A stretch of 64,000 nt of DNA from Sphingopyxis yananensis (GTDB lineage Bacteria > Pseudomonadota > Alphaproteobacteria > Sphingomonadales > Sphingomonadaceae). How positions within the stretch are numbered: the first letter of the stretch is position 1; each line of letters opens with the position of its first letter. A model generated the notes under the pieces. That model ran no database searches, had not been told where the DNA came from, and worked only from the letters and a program-made list of their open reading frames with translations. The DNA lies in the NCBI RefSeq assembly GCF_020687785.1, contig NZ_JAJEWI010000008.1, positions 62,001 through 126,000 of the forward strand. Reading direction: 5' to 3'. This document shows, piece by piece, positions 26,807-34,943 of the stretch. The translations under genes were made by a program, and so were the position numbers.

Positions 26807-27430
26807 ATGAAATATTATCACTCCGTCGGACCAAATCCGCGCGTCGTGGCATTGTTCATGGCGGAAAAAGGCATCAAATTGCCGCAGGTTGACGTCGATC
26901 TGCGCGGGGGTGAAAATCGCCGTGCGCCCTATAATGTCGACATCAACCCCGCTGGCCAGACACCCGCTTTACAATTGGACGATGGGTCATATCTGACCGA
27001 GATCACGGCCATTTGCGAATATTTGGATGAAATCCATCCCAACAACAGCTTGATCGGCACCACGGCGCAAGAACGCGCCGAAACCCGCATGTGGACGCGG
27101 CGCATTGATTTAAACATCTGCGAACCGCTGACCAACGGCTTTCGCTATGCCGAGGGACTGCCGCTGTTTTCCAACCGGATGCGCTGCCTGCCCGAAGCCG
27201 CAGATGGTTTAAAGGCCATCGCGCAAGATGGGCTGACTTGGCTGAATGGCTTGATATCGGACCGCGAATTTATTGCAGGTAAACGCTTCACTTTGGCCGA
27301 CATTTTGCTGTTCGCCTTTTTGGATTTCGGCGCCAGCGTTGGCCAACCGATCAACCCCGACCTTACCCATATTAACAACTGGTATCAGCGGATGAAAAGC
27401 CGCCCATCCATGGCCCCTGCCGTGGCATAG
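26807..27430 (+). CDS. Glutathione S-transferase family protein
   Basis: The 207-residue protein has KYYHSVGPNPRVVALFMAEKG at its start, the DINPAGQTPALQLDDGSYLTEITAICEYLDE glutathione-binding part (read in sections) and the helical C-terminal domain. The Ser-Val-Gly-Pro-Asn active-site turn suggests a bacterial GST of the Gst1/Nu-type; the family cannot be fixed more closely. It lies with the VOC gene 17 bp downstream, so these two form one unit. It is the third GST of the catabolic region. Confidence 0.85.
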   Translation: MKYYHSVGPNPRVVALFMAEKGIKLPQVDVDLRGGENRRAPYNVDINPAGQTPALQLDDGSYLTEITAICEYLDEIHPNNSLIGTTAQERAETRMWTRRIDLNICEPLTNGFRYAEGLPLFSNRMRCLPEAADGLKAIAQDGLTWLNGLISDREFIAGKRFTLADILLFAFLDFGASVGQPINPDLTHINNWYQRMKSRPSMAPAVA

Positions 27431-27447
27431 TCAAAAGGAGACGGATT

Positions 27448-28035
27448 ATGGCTGCTCAGAACACAGAATTTGAATTTCGCGGTGTGAACCACTTGGCGCT
27501 GGTTTGCAAAGACATGGCCAAGACGGTTGAATTTTACCGCGACATTTTGGGAATGCCGCTGATCAAAACGCTGGACCTGCCCGGTGATCGCGGTCAGCAT
27601 TTCTTCTTTGACGTCGGCAATGGCGACAGTCTGGCCTTTTTCTGGTTCAAAGATGCGCCAAAAGCGGTTCCGGGCATTTCGGCACCAGAAGCGCTGCCGG
27701 GCGAAGGCAATTTCATGTCGGCCCATGGGTCGATGAACCATATTGCCTTCAATATCAACGCGGACAAATTTGACGTATATTGTCAGCGTCTGGTCGACAA
27801 AGGCATTAAGGTGTCGGCTGTTCTGAATCATGATGACAGCGAAACCCAAGTCACCGCAGAATTGCATGATGGCGTCTTTGTACGCTCGATCTACTTTTTT
27901 GATCCCGATGGTGTCTGCTTGGAACTGGCGGCATGGACCAAGGAATTTGACGCATCCGACGTCGCGCACGACCCTATGCAAGCCGATGGCACACGCCGTG
28001 CGGGCCTCATCACCGCCCATGCCGGTCATGCCTAA
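27448..28035 (+). CDS. VOC-superfamily (glyoxalase/extradiol-type) protein
   Basis: The 195-residue product starts FRGVNHLALVCKDMAKTVEFYRDILGMPLIKT, a textbook vicinal-oxygen-chelate module. Metal-ligand candidates are the His of VNHLALV, the His of MNHIAFN and the Glu of CLELAAW. VOC proteins include glyoxalases, dioxygenases and isomerases. A strong AAGGAG site precedes the ATG. It ends just before a bidirectional terminator facing the acyl-CoA ligase. Confidence 0.86.
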   Translation: MAAQNTEFEFRGVNHLALVCKDMAKTVEFYRDILGMPLIKTLDLPGDRGQHFFFDVGNGDSLAFFWFKDAPKAVPGISAPEALPGEGNFMSAHGSMNHIAFNINADKFDVYCQRLVDKGIKVSAVLNHDDSETQVTAELHDGVFVRSIYFFDPDGVCLELAAWTKEFDASDVAHDPMQADGTRRAGLITAHAGHA

Positions 28036-28036
28036 G

Positions 28037-28070
28037 GAAAAATGGCCCAGCGTATGTCACGCTGGGCCAT
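28037..28070. terminator. Bidirectional terminator between VOC and acyl-CoA ligase genes
   Basis: A perfect 12-bp stem ATGGCCCAGCGT / ACGCTGGGCCAT with a 5-nt loop separates two convergent genes. On the minus strand it is followed by TTTTTCC; on the plus strand by ATGTTT. Confidence 0.88.
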
Positions 28071-28074
28071 ATGT

Positions 28075-29637
28075 TTAGCCGATGGCCCTTTCTTGGCCTT
28101 CCCAATATGGCGCACGCAATTCGCGGCGCAGCACCTTGCCAGACGGATTGCGCGGCAGTTCGGGAATAAATTCGACGGATTTGGGAACTTTATATCCCGC
28201 AATTTTTGCCTTGGTCCACGCCAAGACATCATCTGGGTCCACATTTTGGCCCGCCTCAGGCACAATCAATGCCTTGACCGCTTCGCCCCATTTCACATCC
28301 GGTACGCCAATAACCGCCACATCCGCGACACCGGGGCATCCCATGATCGCGCTTTCTACCTCAGCCGGATAGATATTTTCTGCACCCGACACGATCATGT
28401 CCTTGATACGGTCGTGAACAAAGTAGAAACCGTCACTGTCGCGGTAACCCACATCCCCTGTATGCAACCAGCCGCCATCCAAGGTTTCGCGGGTCGCGTC
28501 GGGACGTTTCCAATATTCTTTCATCACAATATCGCCCCGAATGGCGATTTCACCAATTTCGCCATCACCCAATTCGCGGCCCTGAGCGTCCAAAATAGCC
28601 ATATCAACGCCGGGCCATCCTTTGCCGCACGACGTTAATTTACCGGGCAAATCATGCGCCGATGGGGCCAGATATGCCCCGCTTCCCGCAGATTCCGTCA
28701 TTCCATAAAATTGCACAAATTTGCAGCCAAAAACGCCCCGCGCGCGCCGCAACACATCTTCGGCGATGGGGGATGCTCCATAAGCAATGGTTCGCAAGGC
28801 GGGAAATGTGCCCACTTGGGCTTGGGGCTGTGCCAGCATCATTTGAATCATCACCGGTGCCAGAAACGCATGGGCGACTTGTTCATTTTTCATCATGTCC
28901 AAGGCATCGCTGGCGGCAAAATCCTTGATCAAAACAAGGCGGCACCCTTGCGCCAGCCCTGCAAAACCAACATTGGTGCCCGCCACATGAAATAAGGGCA
29001 TGACGATCATCACGGTCTGGCCCTGATCATAAGCGAAACCGTCGACATTCACGGCCATTTCCATAAAGCGACGATAGGTGAAATGCGTTAACACCACCCC
29101 CTTGGGCCGGCCCGTGGTGCCGCTGGTATAAAGCTGCAACACATCATCGGTCAGTTCTGGACCCGCCAAGCCATGGTCCGGTGCACCACCCAGCCATTGG
29201 TCAAAATCTTCAAATTTCGGGTGCGACCCATATAAAGCAATCAAGCGCGGCGGATGGGCCAAATCGGCCACCGCATCCAGCACCAATTCAAAGAAATCTT
29301 CGCCGACGAACAAAAGCTTGGGCGCGGCGTCGTCCAGAATATAGGCGACCTCTGCCGCCGCCAATCGGTTGTTGATCGGGGCCAAGCAAGCGCGCGCCAG
29401 CGCACAGCCGAAAAACAGCGGATACCAGCTGTCGTGATTTTTGGTCAGCACCGATATGCGGTCCCCCGCCGTCACCCCAGACGCCAATAGGGCATTGCCC
29501 ACGCGGTTGGACGCGACATTCAATTGTTGAAAGCTGGTTTCTTTGTCGCCAAATTTAATGGCAATCGCGCTGGCCTGTACCCGCGCCTGTGCGGCGGGAA
29601 TATCAGCCAGCGTGCGGATGGCGTCCAAATCAATCAT
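28075..29637 (-). CDS. AMP-dependent acyl/aryl-CoA ligase
   Basis: The 520-residue enzyme shows all ANL-family signatures: LYTSGTTGRPKGV (P-loop), QFYGMTESAGSGAYL, the GWLHTGDVGYRDSDGFYFVHDRIKDM hinge (read in parts), and C-terminal NPSGKVLRREL with the catalytic lysine. It activates a carboxylic acid to its CoA thioester through an adenylate. A GGGAGAG site lies before the ATG. It is separated from the next upstream gene by a hairpin and a 21-bp dyad and so may have its own promoter. Substrate is not deducible from the sequence. Confidence 0.92.
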   Translation of the reverse strand: MIDLDAIRTLADIPAAQARVQASAIAIKFGDKETSFQQLNVASNRVGNALLASGVTAGDRISVLTKNHDSWYPLFFGCALARACLAPINNRLAAAEVAYILDDAAPKLLFVGEDFFELVLDAVADLAHPPRLIALYGSHPKFEDFDQWLGGAPDHGLAGPELTDDVLQLYTSGTTGRPKGVVLTHFTYRRFMEMAVNVDGFAYDQGQTVMIVMPLFHVAGTNVGFAGLAQGCRLVLIKDFAASDALDMMKNEQVAHAFLAPVMIQMMLAQPQAQVGTFPALRTIAYGASPIAEDVLRRARGVFGCKFVQFYGMTESAGSGAYLAPSAHDLPGKLTSCGKGWPGVDMAILDAQGRELGDGEIGEIAIRGDIVMKEYWKRPDATRETLDGGWLHTGDVGYRDSDGFYFVHDRIKDMIVSGAENIYPAEVESAIMGCPGVADVAVIGVPDVKWGEAVKALIVPEAGQNVDPDDVLAWTKAKIAGYKVPKSVEFIPELPRNPSGKVLRRELRAPYWEGQERAIG

Positions 29638-29680
29638 GCCTCTCTCCCATCACTTATTTTGTTGATGCGGATTTGCTCCG

Positions 29681-29701
29681 CTTATTCTGGTCCAGACTAA
29701 G
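29681..29701. promoter_or_regulatory. Imperfect 21-bp dyad upstream of the acyl-CoA ligase
   Basis: CTTA-T-TCTGG-T-CCAGA-C-TAAG is symmetric apart from one mismatched pair. It lies 44 bp upstream of the ligase start and could be an operator. It is unlike the TTAG-N4-CTAA boxes. Confidence 0.35.
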
Positions 29702-29721
29702 CGGTCCGCCTATCTTGGCTA

Positions 29722-29754
29722 GTCAAATAAGCCGCTGCGGGGCGACGCAGCGGC
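29722..29754 (-). terminator. Hairpin after the five-gene operon
   Basis: A perfect 9-bp stem GCCGCTGCG / CGCAGCGGC (29731-29754) with a 6-7 nt loop is followed on the minus strand by TTATTTGA. It lies just past the stop at 29760. Confidence 0.6.
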
Positions 29755-29759
29755 CCGTC

Positions 29760-30452
29760 TCATTCGGCGATAAAATTCGCGATGATTTGCGCTGTTTCTC
29801 GTGGGGCCTCTATGGTCGGCAAATGACCAATATTGGGCAAGGTCACAAATTCGGCTCCTGCGATTTCTGCTGCAATTTCTTCGTGGTGGGCGCGGCTGGT
29901 GATGCCGTCCTGCTCACCCCAAATCAGCAAGGTCGGGACGGTGATTTTGTGCAGGTCCGGCCTGCTGTCGATCCGTGCCATAATCGCCCGCTGCTGGGCC
30001 AGAAAAGCACTGGCCCCTGTGTCGGACGCCATGCGCCGCGCCAACCCAATCAGCCGTTCATCCTGACGCTTTTCGGGCGGGAACAGCAAGGGAATCCGTT
30101 CCTCAACCACTTGGTCAAACTGTCCGGCCTCGACCAAATCTATATAGCCTTGACGGCGCGCTGTTTGGGCGGGGCCATCGGCGGATGCCAGCGTCGATAT
30201 CAGCACCAATTTGCTGACCCGCTGCGGCGCGCGGCGCATGATGTCAAAGGCAATGAAGCCGCCCATCGCATGGCCCACCAACACAAATGTCGGCGGCGCA
30301 TTGTCCAGCACGCGCTGGGCGAAATCTTCGATACGGTCATCTTGGCGGTGGTCCGCCATCATCACGCCGCGCCCCGCCCATGCCGCGCCGACATCTTGCC
30401 ATACCGCGTCGGTCAGCAACTGACCCGTGATCAAAACAACTGGGTCCGCCAT
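29760..30452 (-). CDS. Alpha/beta-hydrolase fold protein lacking the nucleophile serine
   Basis: The 230-residue protein has a typical alpha/beta-hydrolase core: VLITGQLLTDAVW, the nucleophile-elbow region FVLVGHAMGGFIAFDIM, IWGEQDGITS with the acid Asp, and NIGHLPTIEAP with the His. The elbow reads GHAMG, so the nucleophile Ser is Ala62 (codon GCG). An ester/thioester hydrolase would be dead; lyase- or dioxygenase-like chemistry or a non-catalytic role is possible. ATG 30452 comes one base after the stop of the dehydrogenase gene; an earlier start at 30515 lies inside that gene. It is the last gene of the kinase-enolase operon. Confidence 0.85.
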   Translation of the reverse strand: MADPVVLITGQLLTDAVWQDVGAAWAGRGVMMADHRQDDRIEDFAQRVLDNAPPTFVLVGHAMGGFIAFDIMRRAPQRVSKLVLISTLASADGPAQTARRQGYIDLVEAGQFDQVVEERIPLLFPPEKRQDERLIGLARRMASDTGASAFLAQQRAIMARIDSRPDLHKITVPTLLIWGEQDGITSRAHHEEIAAEIAGAEFVTLPNIGHLPTIEAPRETAQIIANFIAE

Positions 30453-30453
30453 A

Positions 30454-31374
30454 TCACACCACCTGAAAGAGCAAATCTTCGCCCGCCTGCATCCGGCGGC
30501 AATTATCCTGCGCAACGTCCAAGCTGCGTTCCAGCGTTTCGGGGGTCAACCATGCAATATGCGGGGCCAAAACAATGTTGGGCTGACCCAGCAAGGGGTG
30601 ATCGGCGGGCAAGGGTTCCTCTGCAAACACATCCAAGCCTGCGCCGCGCAAATGGCCGCTGTCCAGCGCCGATATCAGCCGATCTTCATCCACCAATTCG
30701 CCCCGCGCCACATTGATCAGCACCGCGCCCTGTTTCATGGTAAAGGGGTCAATGCTGGCCCGTGTTTCATCGGTCAGCGGCATATGCAGTGACACAATAT
30801 CACTGTCCGCCAATATCTGTTCCAGCGGCCAATATTCATAAGGAACATCACGCTGGCTACGGGCCGTATAGACCACCCTTGCGCCCATTGCCGCCAGCAC
30901 AGGGGCCAGCAATTGCGCCGAATGACCAAAGCCCACCAGCCCCACGGTACGGCCACGAATTTCGCCAACCCGATCCAATTCCGCCGGATCGGCCGTCCAG
31001 CCCGCCCCTGCGCGGGTTCGCGCGTCAAAGAAACAGGTGCGGCGCAGCACGGCCATCATCATCGACAACGCCATTTCCGCCACCGCCGAACTGTTGGTAC
31101 CGGGCATATTGCATACCGCCACGCCATGATCGCGGGCCGCATCCAATGCGATGGTGTTCACCCCAACGCCCAATTTCTGGATCAGCTTAAGATTGGGGGC
31201 CTTGGCGATAAAATCTGCCGTCACAGGGGTTAGGACGTGCAGCAAGGCGGTAATTTCGCCCGCCACATCATCCAAGGACGCCGCTTCATCGACATGGACG
31301 ACACGGTCTTTGCCAAAAACCCTGTCCACCGCGTCGCGGAAACCGGGGCTGGGGCGGGCGTGCAAAACAATCAT
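30454..31374 (-). CDS. D-2-hydroxyacid dehydrogenase (NAD-binding)
   Basis: The 306-residue protein belongs to the D-isomer-specific 2-hydroxyacid dehydrogenase family. Visible are the substrate-domain NLKLIQKLGVGVNTI, the nucleotide-binding GRTVGLVGFGHSAQLLAPV, and the catalytic Arg (NVARGELVD), Glu (FAEEPLPADHP) and His (APHIAWLTPE). The third glycine of the GxGxxG loop is Ala (GFGHSA), a conservative change. It reduces a 2-oxoacid or oxidises a 2-hydroxyacid with NAD(P). The start overlaps the enolase stop (ATGA) and the end is one base from the next gene, so it is a core member of the operon. Confidence 0.9.
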   Translation of the reverse strand: MIVLHARPSPGFRDAVDRVFGKDRVVHVDEAASLDDVAGEITALLHVLTPVTADFIAKAPNLKLIQKLGVGVNTIALDAARDHGVAVCNMPGTNSSAVAEMALSMMMAVLRRTCFFDARTRAGAGWTADPAELDRVGEIRGRTVGLVGFGHSAQLLAPVLAAMGARVVYTARSQRDVPYEYWPLEQILADSDIVSLHMPLTDETRASIDPFTMKQGAVLINVARGELVDEDRLISALDSGHLRGAGLDVFAEEPLPADHPLLGQPNIVLAPHIAWLTPETLERSLDVAQDNCRRMQAGEDLLFQVV

Positions 31375-32669
31375 GCGCGGCCTGCCGCTATGGCTGGCGC
31401 AAAGGCCGCAAAGCCTGCGAATTGCGCATCATTGCCCATCGCTTCTTCGATACGCAGCATTTCATTCCACTTGGCCATACGTTCCGACCGCGTGAAACTG
31501 CCAACCTTTAATTGGCCCGCATTCCAACCTGTTGCCAGATGAGCGATGGTTACATCTTCGCTTTCCCCCGAGCGTGCCGAAACAATGCGGCCCCATTGAT
31601 GGCCCGCCGCCGCGTCCAGCGCCGCTTTCGCTTCGGTGATGGTGCCGACCTGATTGACTTTGATCAGCGCCGCGTTGCAGACGCTCCGCGCCGCCGCATC
31701 CTTTACGCGCTGGGCATTGGTCACCAGCACATCATCACCGATAATCTGAACATGGTCCCCAATGGCGGCGGTAACCTTGCTCATCATATCCCAATCATCT
31801 TGGCCCGCCGGATCTTCGATCGACAAAATCGGATATTGGCCTGCCCATTTGATGATATGATCCGCCCATGCATCGCTGCTCAGCCGGTGATCGCCCAGTG
31901 CCAGATGATAGCCATTGGTATCGCCCAGTTCATTGGCGGCAATGTCCAAGGATATGAACACATCTTCGCCCGCACGGTGCCCGCTGGCATCAATGGCGCG
32001 GGTCAACATATCGAGCGCGTCGTCGTTGGATGCAAAATTCGGCCACCAGCCGCCTTCGTCCGCCACGCCGGTCAGTGGGCCTTTTTCTTCCATCAAGCGG
32101 CCAGCCGCCCGGTAGACATCGTCGGTGATTTCCAGTGCGCGGCGGAAACTGCCTGCATTGGGACACATGACCATGAAGTCTTGCACATCGGTGCGGCGGC
32201 CCGCATGGGCACCGCCGCCAAAAATCTGAATTTCGGGCAAGGGCAATTGCACCGATTTTCCATTGGCCAAATATTGCCACAAGGGCGCCCGTGCATAGGC
32301 CGCCGCCGCATGCAGCACCGCCATCGATACCGCGACAATCGCATTGCCGCCCAAGCGGGATTTGTTCGGCGTTCCGTCCAAGGATGCCAGCACCGCGTCG
32401 ACACCAGCTTGGTCGCGGCCATCCATGCCCAGCAACGCTGGCGCGATTTCCGCCGCAATCCCTGCGACAGCGCGGTTCACGCCATATCCACCAAAGGCGT
32501 TGCCGCCATCACGCAAATCCACCGCTTCATGCGCGCCGCGCGATGCGCCCGCCGGTGCGATTGCTCGTCCTACGGCACCATTTTCCAACACCACTTCGGC
32601 TTCAACCGTCGGGCGACCGCGCGAATCCCAAATCTGACGACCCACTACAGCAGCGATACGCGCACTCAT
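31371..32669 (-). CDS. Diverged enolase-family protein
   Basis: The 432-residue protein is a full-length enolase homologue, but its active site differs from true enolase. Kept are His155, Glu205 (DEGG), the metal ligands Asp242, Glu285 and Asp312, the general base Lys337 (KVNQVG) and Lys388. Changed are the motif normally SHRSGETED, here SARSGESED (Ala365 for the His), the Glu of EFM, here Asp164, and the loop normally GAST-G, here GASRG (Arg44). These suggest an elimination or addition on another phosphorylated acid. It overlaps the kinase upstream and dehydrogenase downstream (both ATGA). A second, normal enolase is expected elsewhere in the genome. Confidence 0.88.
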   Translation of the reverse strand: MSARIAAVVGRQIWDSRGRPTVEAEVVLENGAVGRAIAPAGASRGAHEAVDLRDGGNAFGGYGVNRAVAGIAAEIAPALLGMDGRDQAGVDAVLASLDGTPNKSRLGGNAIVAVSMAVLHAAAAYARAPLWQYLANGKSVQLPLPEIQIFGGGAHAGRRTDVQDFMVMCPNAGSFRRALEITDDVYRAAGRLMEEKGPLTGVADEGGWWPNFASNDDALDMLTRAIDASGHRAGEDVFISLDIAANELGDTNGYHLALGDHRLSSDAWADHIIKWAGQYPILSIEDPAGQDDWDMMSKVTAAIGDHVQIIGDDVLVTNAQRVKDAAARSVCNAALIKVNQVGTITEAKAALDAAAGHQWGRIVSARSGESEDVTIAHLATGWNAGQLKVGSFTRSERMAKWNEMLRIEEAMGNDAQFAGFAAFAPAIAAGRA

Positions 32670-33667
32670 GCTTCATTCCTCTTCCATTGGCCGACCAGCG
32701 CATCCAGCGGTTTCGGCGATAATATCAACGCGGTGGCTTGGCCGCGCACATAGTTTTGATGTCCTGTATCGGTTAAATATGGGGCGGGCGATTTCCCCTC
32801 GATGCGGGCCAGCAACAAGGCAGCGCATAAAGCGCCCGCGCGCAGCATCGCAGCGTCACGATCTTCCCAATCCACCCCTGCACGATAAGCCGAAACCAGC
32901 GCATCGGCCGCTTGACCTAGGGCTGCATTGTTCAAATGCACCGCCTTCAACAATAAATGCGCCGTACAAAAGGCCAGATCAAAGGCTGGGTCGCCATAAA
33001 CCGCGCATTCTGCGTCCAAGATAACCGGACCATGGGGGCCAACCAAGATATTTTTGGGGCTGATGTCGCCATGCACCAGCGCCGTCTTTCGGCCCCGCAA
33101 ATCATCGGCCAATGCCATGAGCTGCGACGCGACGAGCTGATTTTGGCGCGCGACATGCAGCAAAAATGGGTCAACCCGCAGGGCGAAAAACATATCGTCA
33201 TTGGGAAAATCAGCACGGTCGGCATCATTATTGGCGGTAGCGGAATGAATAGCCGCAATGGACGTCCCCATTTGACGGGCAAATTCCACATCAACATGGC
33301 CCGCCATCAGTTCGTCTTTCCAAACCGGACAATCTGGCAAGAAGCGCATGGCAAAGGCGTGCCCCACCGGCAATTCGGCCAAGACCTCTGGCACCAAATT
33401 GGGTTGGATAGCGCGCACCCGCCGCAACCAGCGGATTTCGCTGATTCCGCGTTCAATGGGGGCGTGCCATTCCGCCTGCACCCGCAGTTGCGGCAAGGGC
33501 CGCTTCACCACAATCGTGCCGCGCGGCCCATGGACTTTCCACACATCACAAGACACGCCGCCCGTCAGCGGGTGAAGCTTAACATCCCCCTCACCCACCA
33601 GACCGGCCACGCGCAGCGCCGTTACCAATTCGGATATTTGCTCCGCTGGTTGGCCCGCCTGTGACAT
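32666..33667 (-). CDS. Aminoglycoside-phosphotransferase-fold (APH-type) small-molecule kinase
   Basis: The 333-residue protein has the APH/choline-kinase fold: LTGGVSCDVWKVHG, the ATP-binding TIVVKRPLPQLR, the Brenner-type catalytic loop LVHGDISPKNILV and the metal-binding LDAECAVYGDPAFDLA. These enzymes phosphorylate hydroxyl groups of small molecules; they are found in catabolic operons as well as in antibiotic resistance. There is no sign that this is a resistance gene. Its stop overlaps the enolase start (ATGA) and its ATG directly follows the TAG of the hydrolase upstream. The natural reading is that it makes the phosphorylated substrate of the enolase-like enzyme. Confidence 0.88.
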   Translation of the reverse strand: MSQAGQPAEQISELVTALRVAGLVGEGDVKLHPLTGGVSCDVWKVHGPRGTIVVKRPLPQLRVQAEWHAPIERGISEIRWLRRVRAIQPNLVPEVLAELPVGHAFAMRFLPDCPVWKDELMAGHVDVEFARQMGTSIAAIHSATANNDADRADFPNDDMFFALRVDPFLLHVARQNQLVASQLMALADDLRGRKTALVHGDISPKNILVGPHGPVILDAECAVYGDPAFDLAFCTAHLLLKAVHLNNAALGQAADALVSAYRAGVDWEDRDAAMLRAGALCAALLLARIEGKSPAPYLTDTGHQNYVRGQATALILSPKPLDALVGQWKRNEA

Positions 33668-34795
33668 CTACAGCTTTTCCTTAATCCATGCCCCGACCAA
33701 ATCGGCGGCATTGCTGCGTTCTGCGATGCTGTCTTCGAAATAATGCGCGCCGGGGATCAGCTCCAAACGCTTGTCTTGGCTGCCCAAAAAGTCGAAAATC
33801 TTGCGGGCATCGCTGGGGAATACACCGGTGTCGGCCAGTCCTTGAACCACCAAAGCGGGGGTGTCATGCTTGGCCAAATGCGGCTGCCCCTGACAGGGCG
33901 ATGCCTCAAGGCTCCACATATTCAGCCATGTTTTCAGGGTGTTCGCACGGCCAATGCTGGGCGTACGATTTGCCGCAGCGGGAACGCCGCGATAACACCA
34001 ATTGGGCTTGCGTTCCGACGGATCCATGCTGGGATCGACACAGCGCAAATCACCCCACAAACGGAATAGCGGGAAAATCCGGTCTGGGATGCCTGCGTCG
34101 TTCAATCGCGCCAGCTCGGCCTTTGCCCAATCGGTGATACGCTGGTTACGCGCACGCTGGGCGGCGCGATATTTGGCGATAAACGCGTCCGAATAAGGCG
34201 GGCCATTGTCGGGGTTAAACGGGTCCAGTTCCGCAATGGTGGCCACGGGATCATTTTCATCAACAACCGATGCGTCCATCCAATCCGTCATCACCTCGGG
34301 ACGGCCCTGATGCGCGTTGAAACTGATATATAAATCGCCCTTGACCAATTGCGCCAAGGCATCTTGGCCCACGCTTGGCAAACGGTCGGTCAAAGTCGGC
34401 ACGATGGCCTCAGCCTGATACGCCCCCATCAAGGAACCGCCGCCGCTATTGCCCAAAATGACAATGGCCTCGACGCCAGCTTCTTCTTTCAACCACTTCA
34501 TGCCAACGCCGATGTCCAAAACGGCATGTTCCAATAGAAACTGATCTTCGAAACCGCGATAGCGGGTGTTCCAGCCCAAAAAGCCAAAACCCTGACGCGC
34601 GAAATAGGGGGCGATATAATGTTCTGAAAAATCGACATTATAATGGGTCGCGATAATCGCAACCTTGGGCCGCGTGCCGCTTTTCGTCCAATAAATACCC
34701 TGACACGGATGACCACCGGCATGAATACGCGGCGCTGTGGGGGACACGCGGCCAATGAATTGCGCGTCCAACCCTTCGTTCCCATTGGGGTCCAT
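33668..34795 (-). CDS. Alpha/beta-hydrolase (dipeptidyl-peptidase-like or esterase) heading the operon
   Basis: The 375-residue protein has a hydrolase core with AIIATHYNVDFSEHYIAPYF, nucleophile elbow VILGNSGGGSLMG (Ser present), VVQGLADTGVFPSDARKIF and a terminal GAHYFEDS with the His. This arrangement is seen in a group of acyl-hydrolases annotated as dienelactone-hydrolase-like or esterase. ATG 34795 has a strong GGGAGAGG site and starts MDPNGNEGL; an in-frame start at 34825 lacks such a site and covers the dyad box 3. It is the first gene of the five-gene operon; one base separates it from the kinase. Confidence 0.85.
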   Translation of the reverse strand: MDPNGNEGLDAQFIGRVSPTAPRIHAGGHPCQGIYWTKSGTRPKVAIIATHYNVDFSEHYIAPYFARQGFGFLGWNTRYRGFEDQFLLEHAVLDIGVGMKWLKEEAGVEAIVILGNSGGGSLMGAYQAEAIVPTLTDRLPSVGQDALAQLVKGDLYISFNAHQGRPEVMTDWMDASVVDENDPVATIAELDPFNPDNGPPYSDAFIAKYRAAQRARNQRITDWAKAELARLNDAGIPDRIFPLFRLWGDLRCVDPSMDPSERKPNWCYRGVPAAANRTPSIGRANTLKTWLNMWSLEASPCQGQPHLAKHDTPALVVQGLADTGVFPSDARKIFDFLGSQDKRLELIPGAHYFEDSIAERSNAADLVGAWIKEKL

Positions 34796-34823
34796 AAATC
34801 CTCTCCCTACATTTTCGAGAAGC

Positions 34824-34835
34824 ATAGTATGCTAA
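34824..34835. promoter_or_regulatory. Dyad box 3 (ATAGTATGCTAA), between hydrolase operon and MarR gene
   Basis: It lies 29 bp upstream of the operon start (34795) and 109 bp from the MarR start (34944). The flanks GC...GC extend the symmetry. One of six related boxes. Confidence 0.65.
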
Positions 34836-34943
34836 GCATTTTCAAGATGCAACACCGCACATGCCGCAATTTGCAGATTTGCACTTATGCACCGCACCCG
34901 CTACGCGAGGATCAGTTACAATCAGGAAAATGACACGGAGTTT

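Noticed and set aside
29589..30716. 375-codon reading frame on the plus strand opposite the hydrolase and dehydrogenase genes
   Set aside because: No recognisable motif; the minus-strand genes carry clear domain signatures and overlapping starts and stops.
31512..32753. 413-codon reading frame on the plus strand opposite the enolase homologue
   Set aside because: Composition is typical of an antisense shadow (His/Arg/Ala-rich) and the opposite strand encodes a full enolase-family protein.
32666..33667. Antibiotic (aminoglycoside) resistance kinase
   Set aside because: The APH fold is shared by many metabolic kinases, and the gene is translationally coupled to an enolase-type gene in a catabolic operon.
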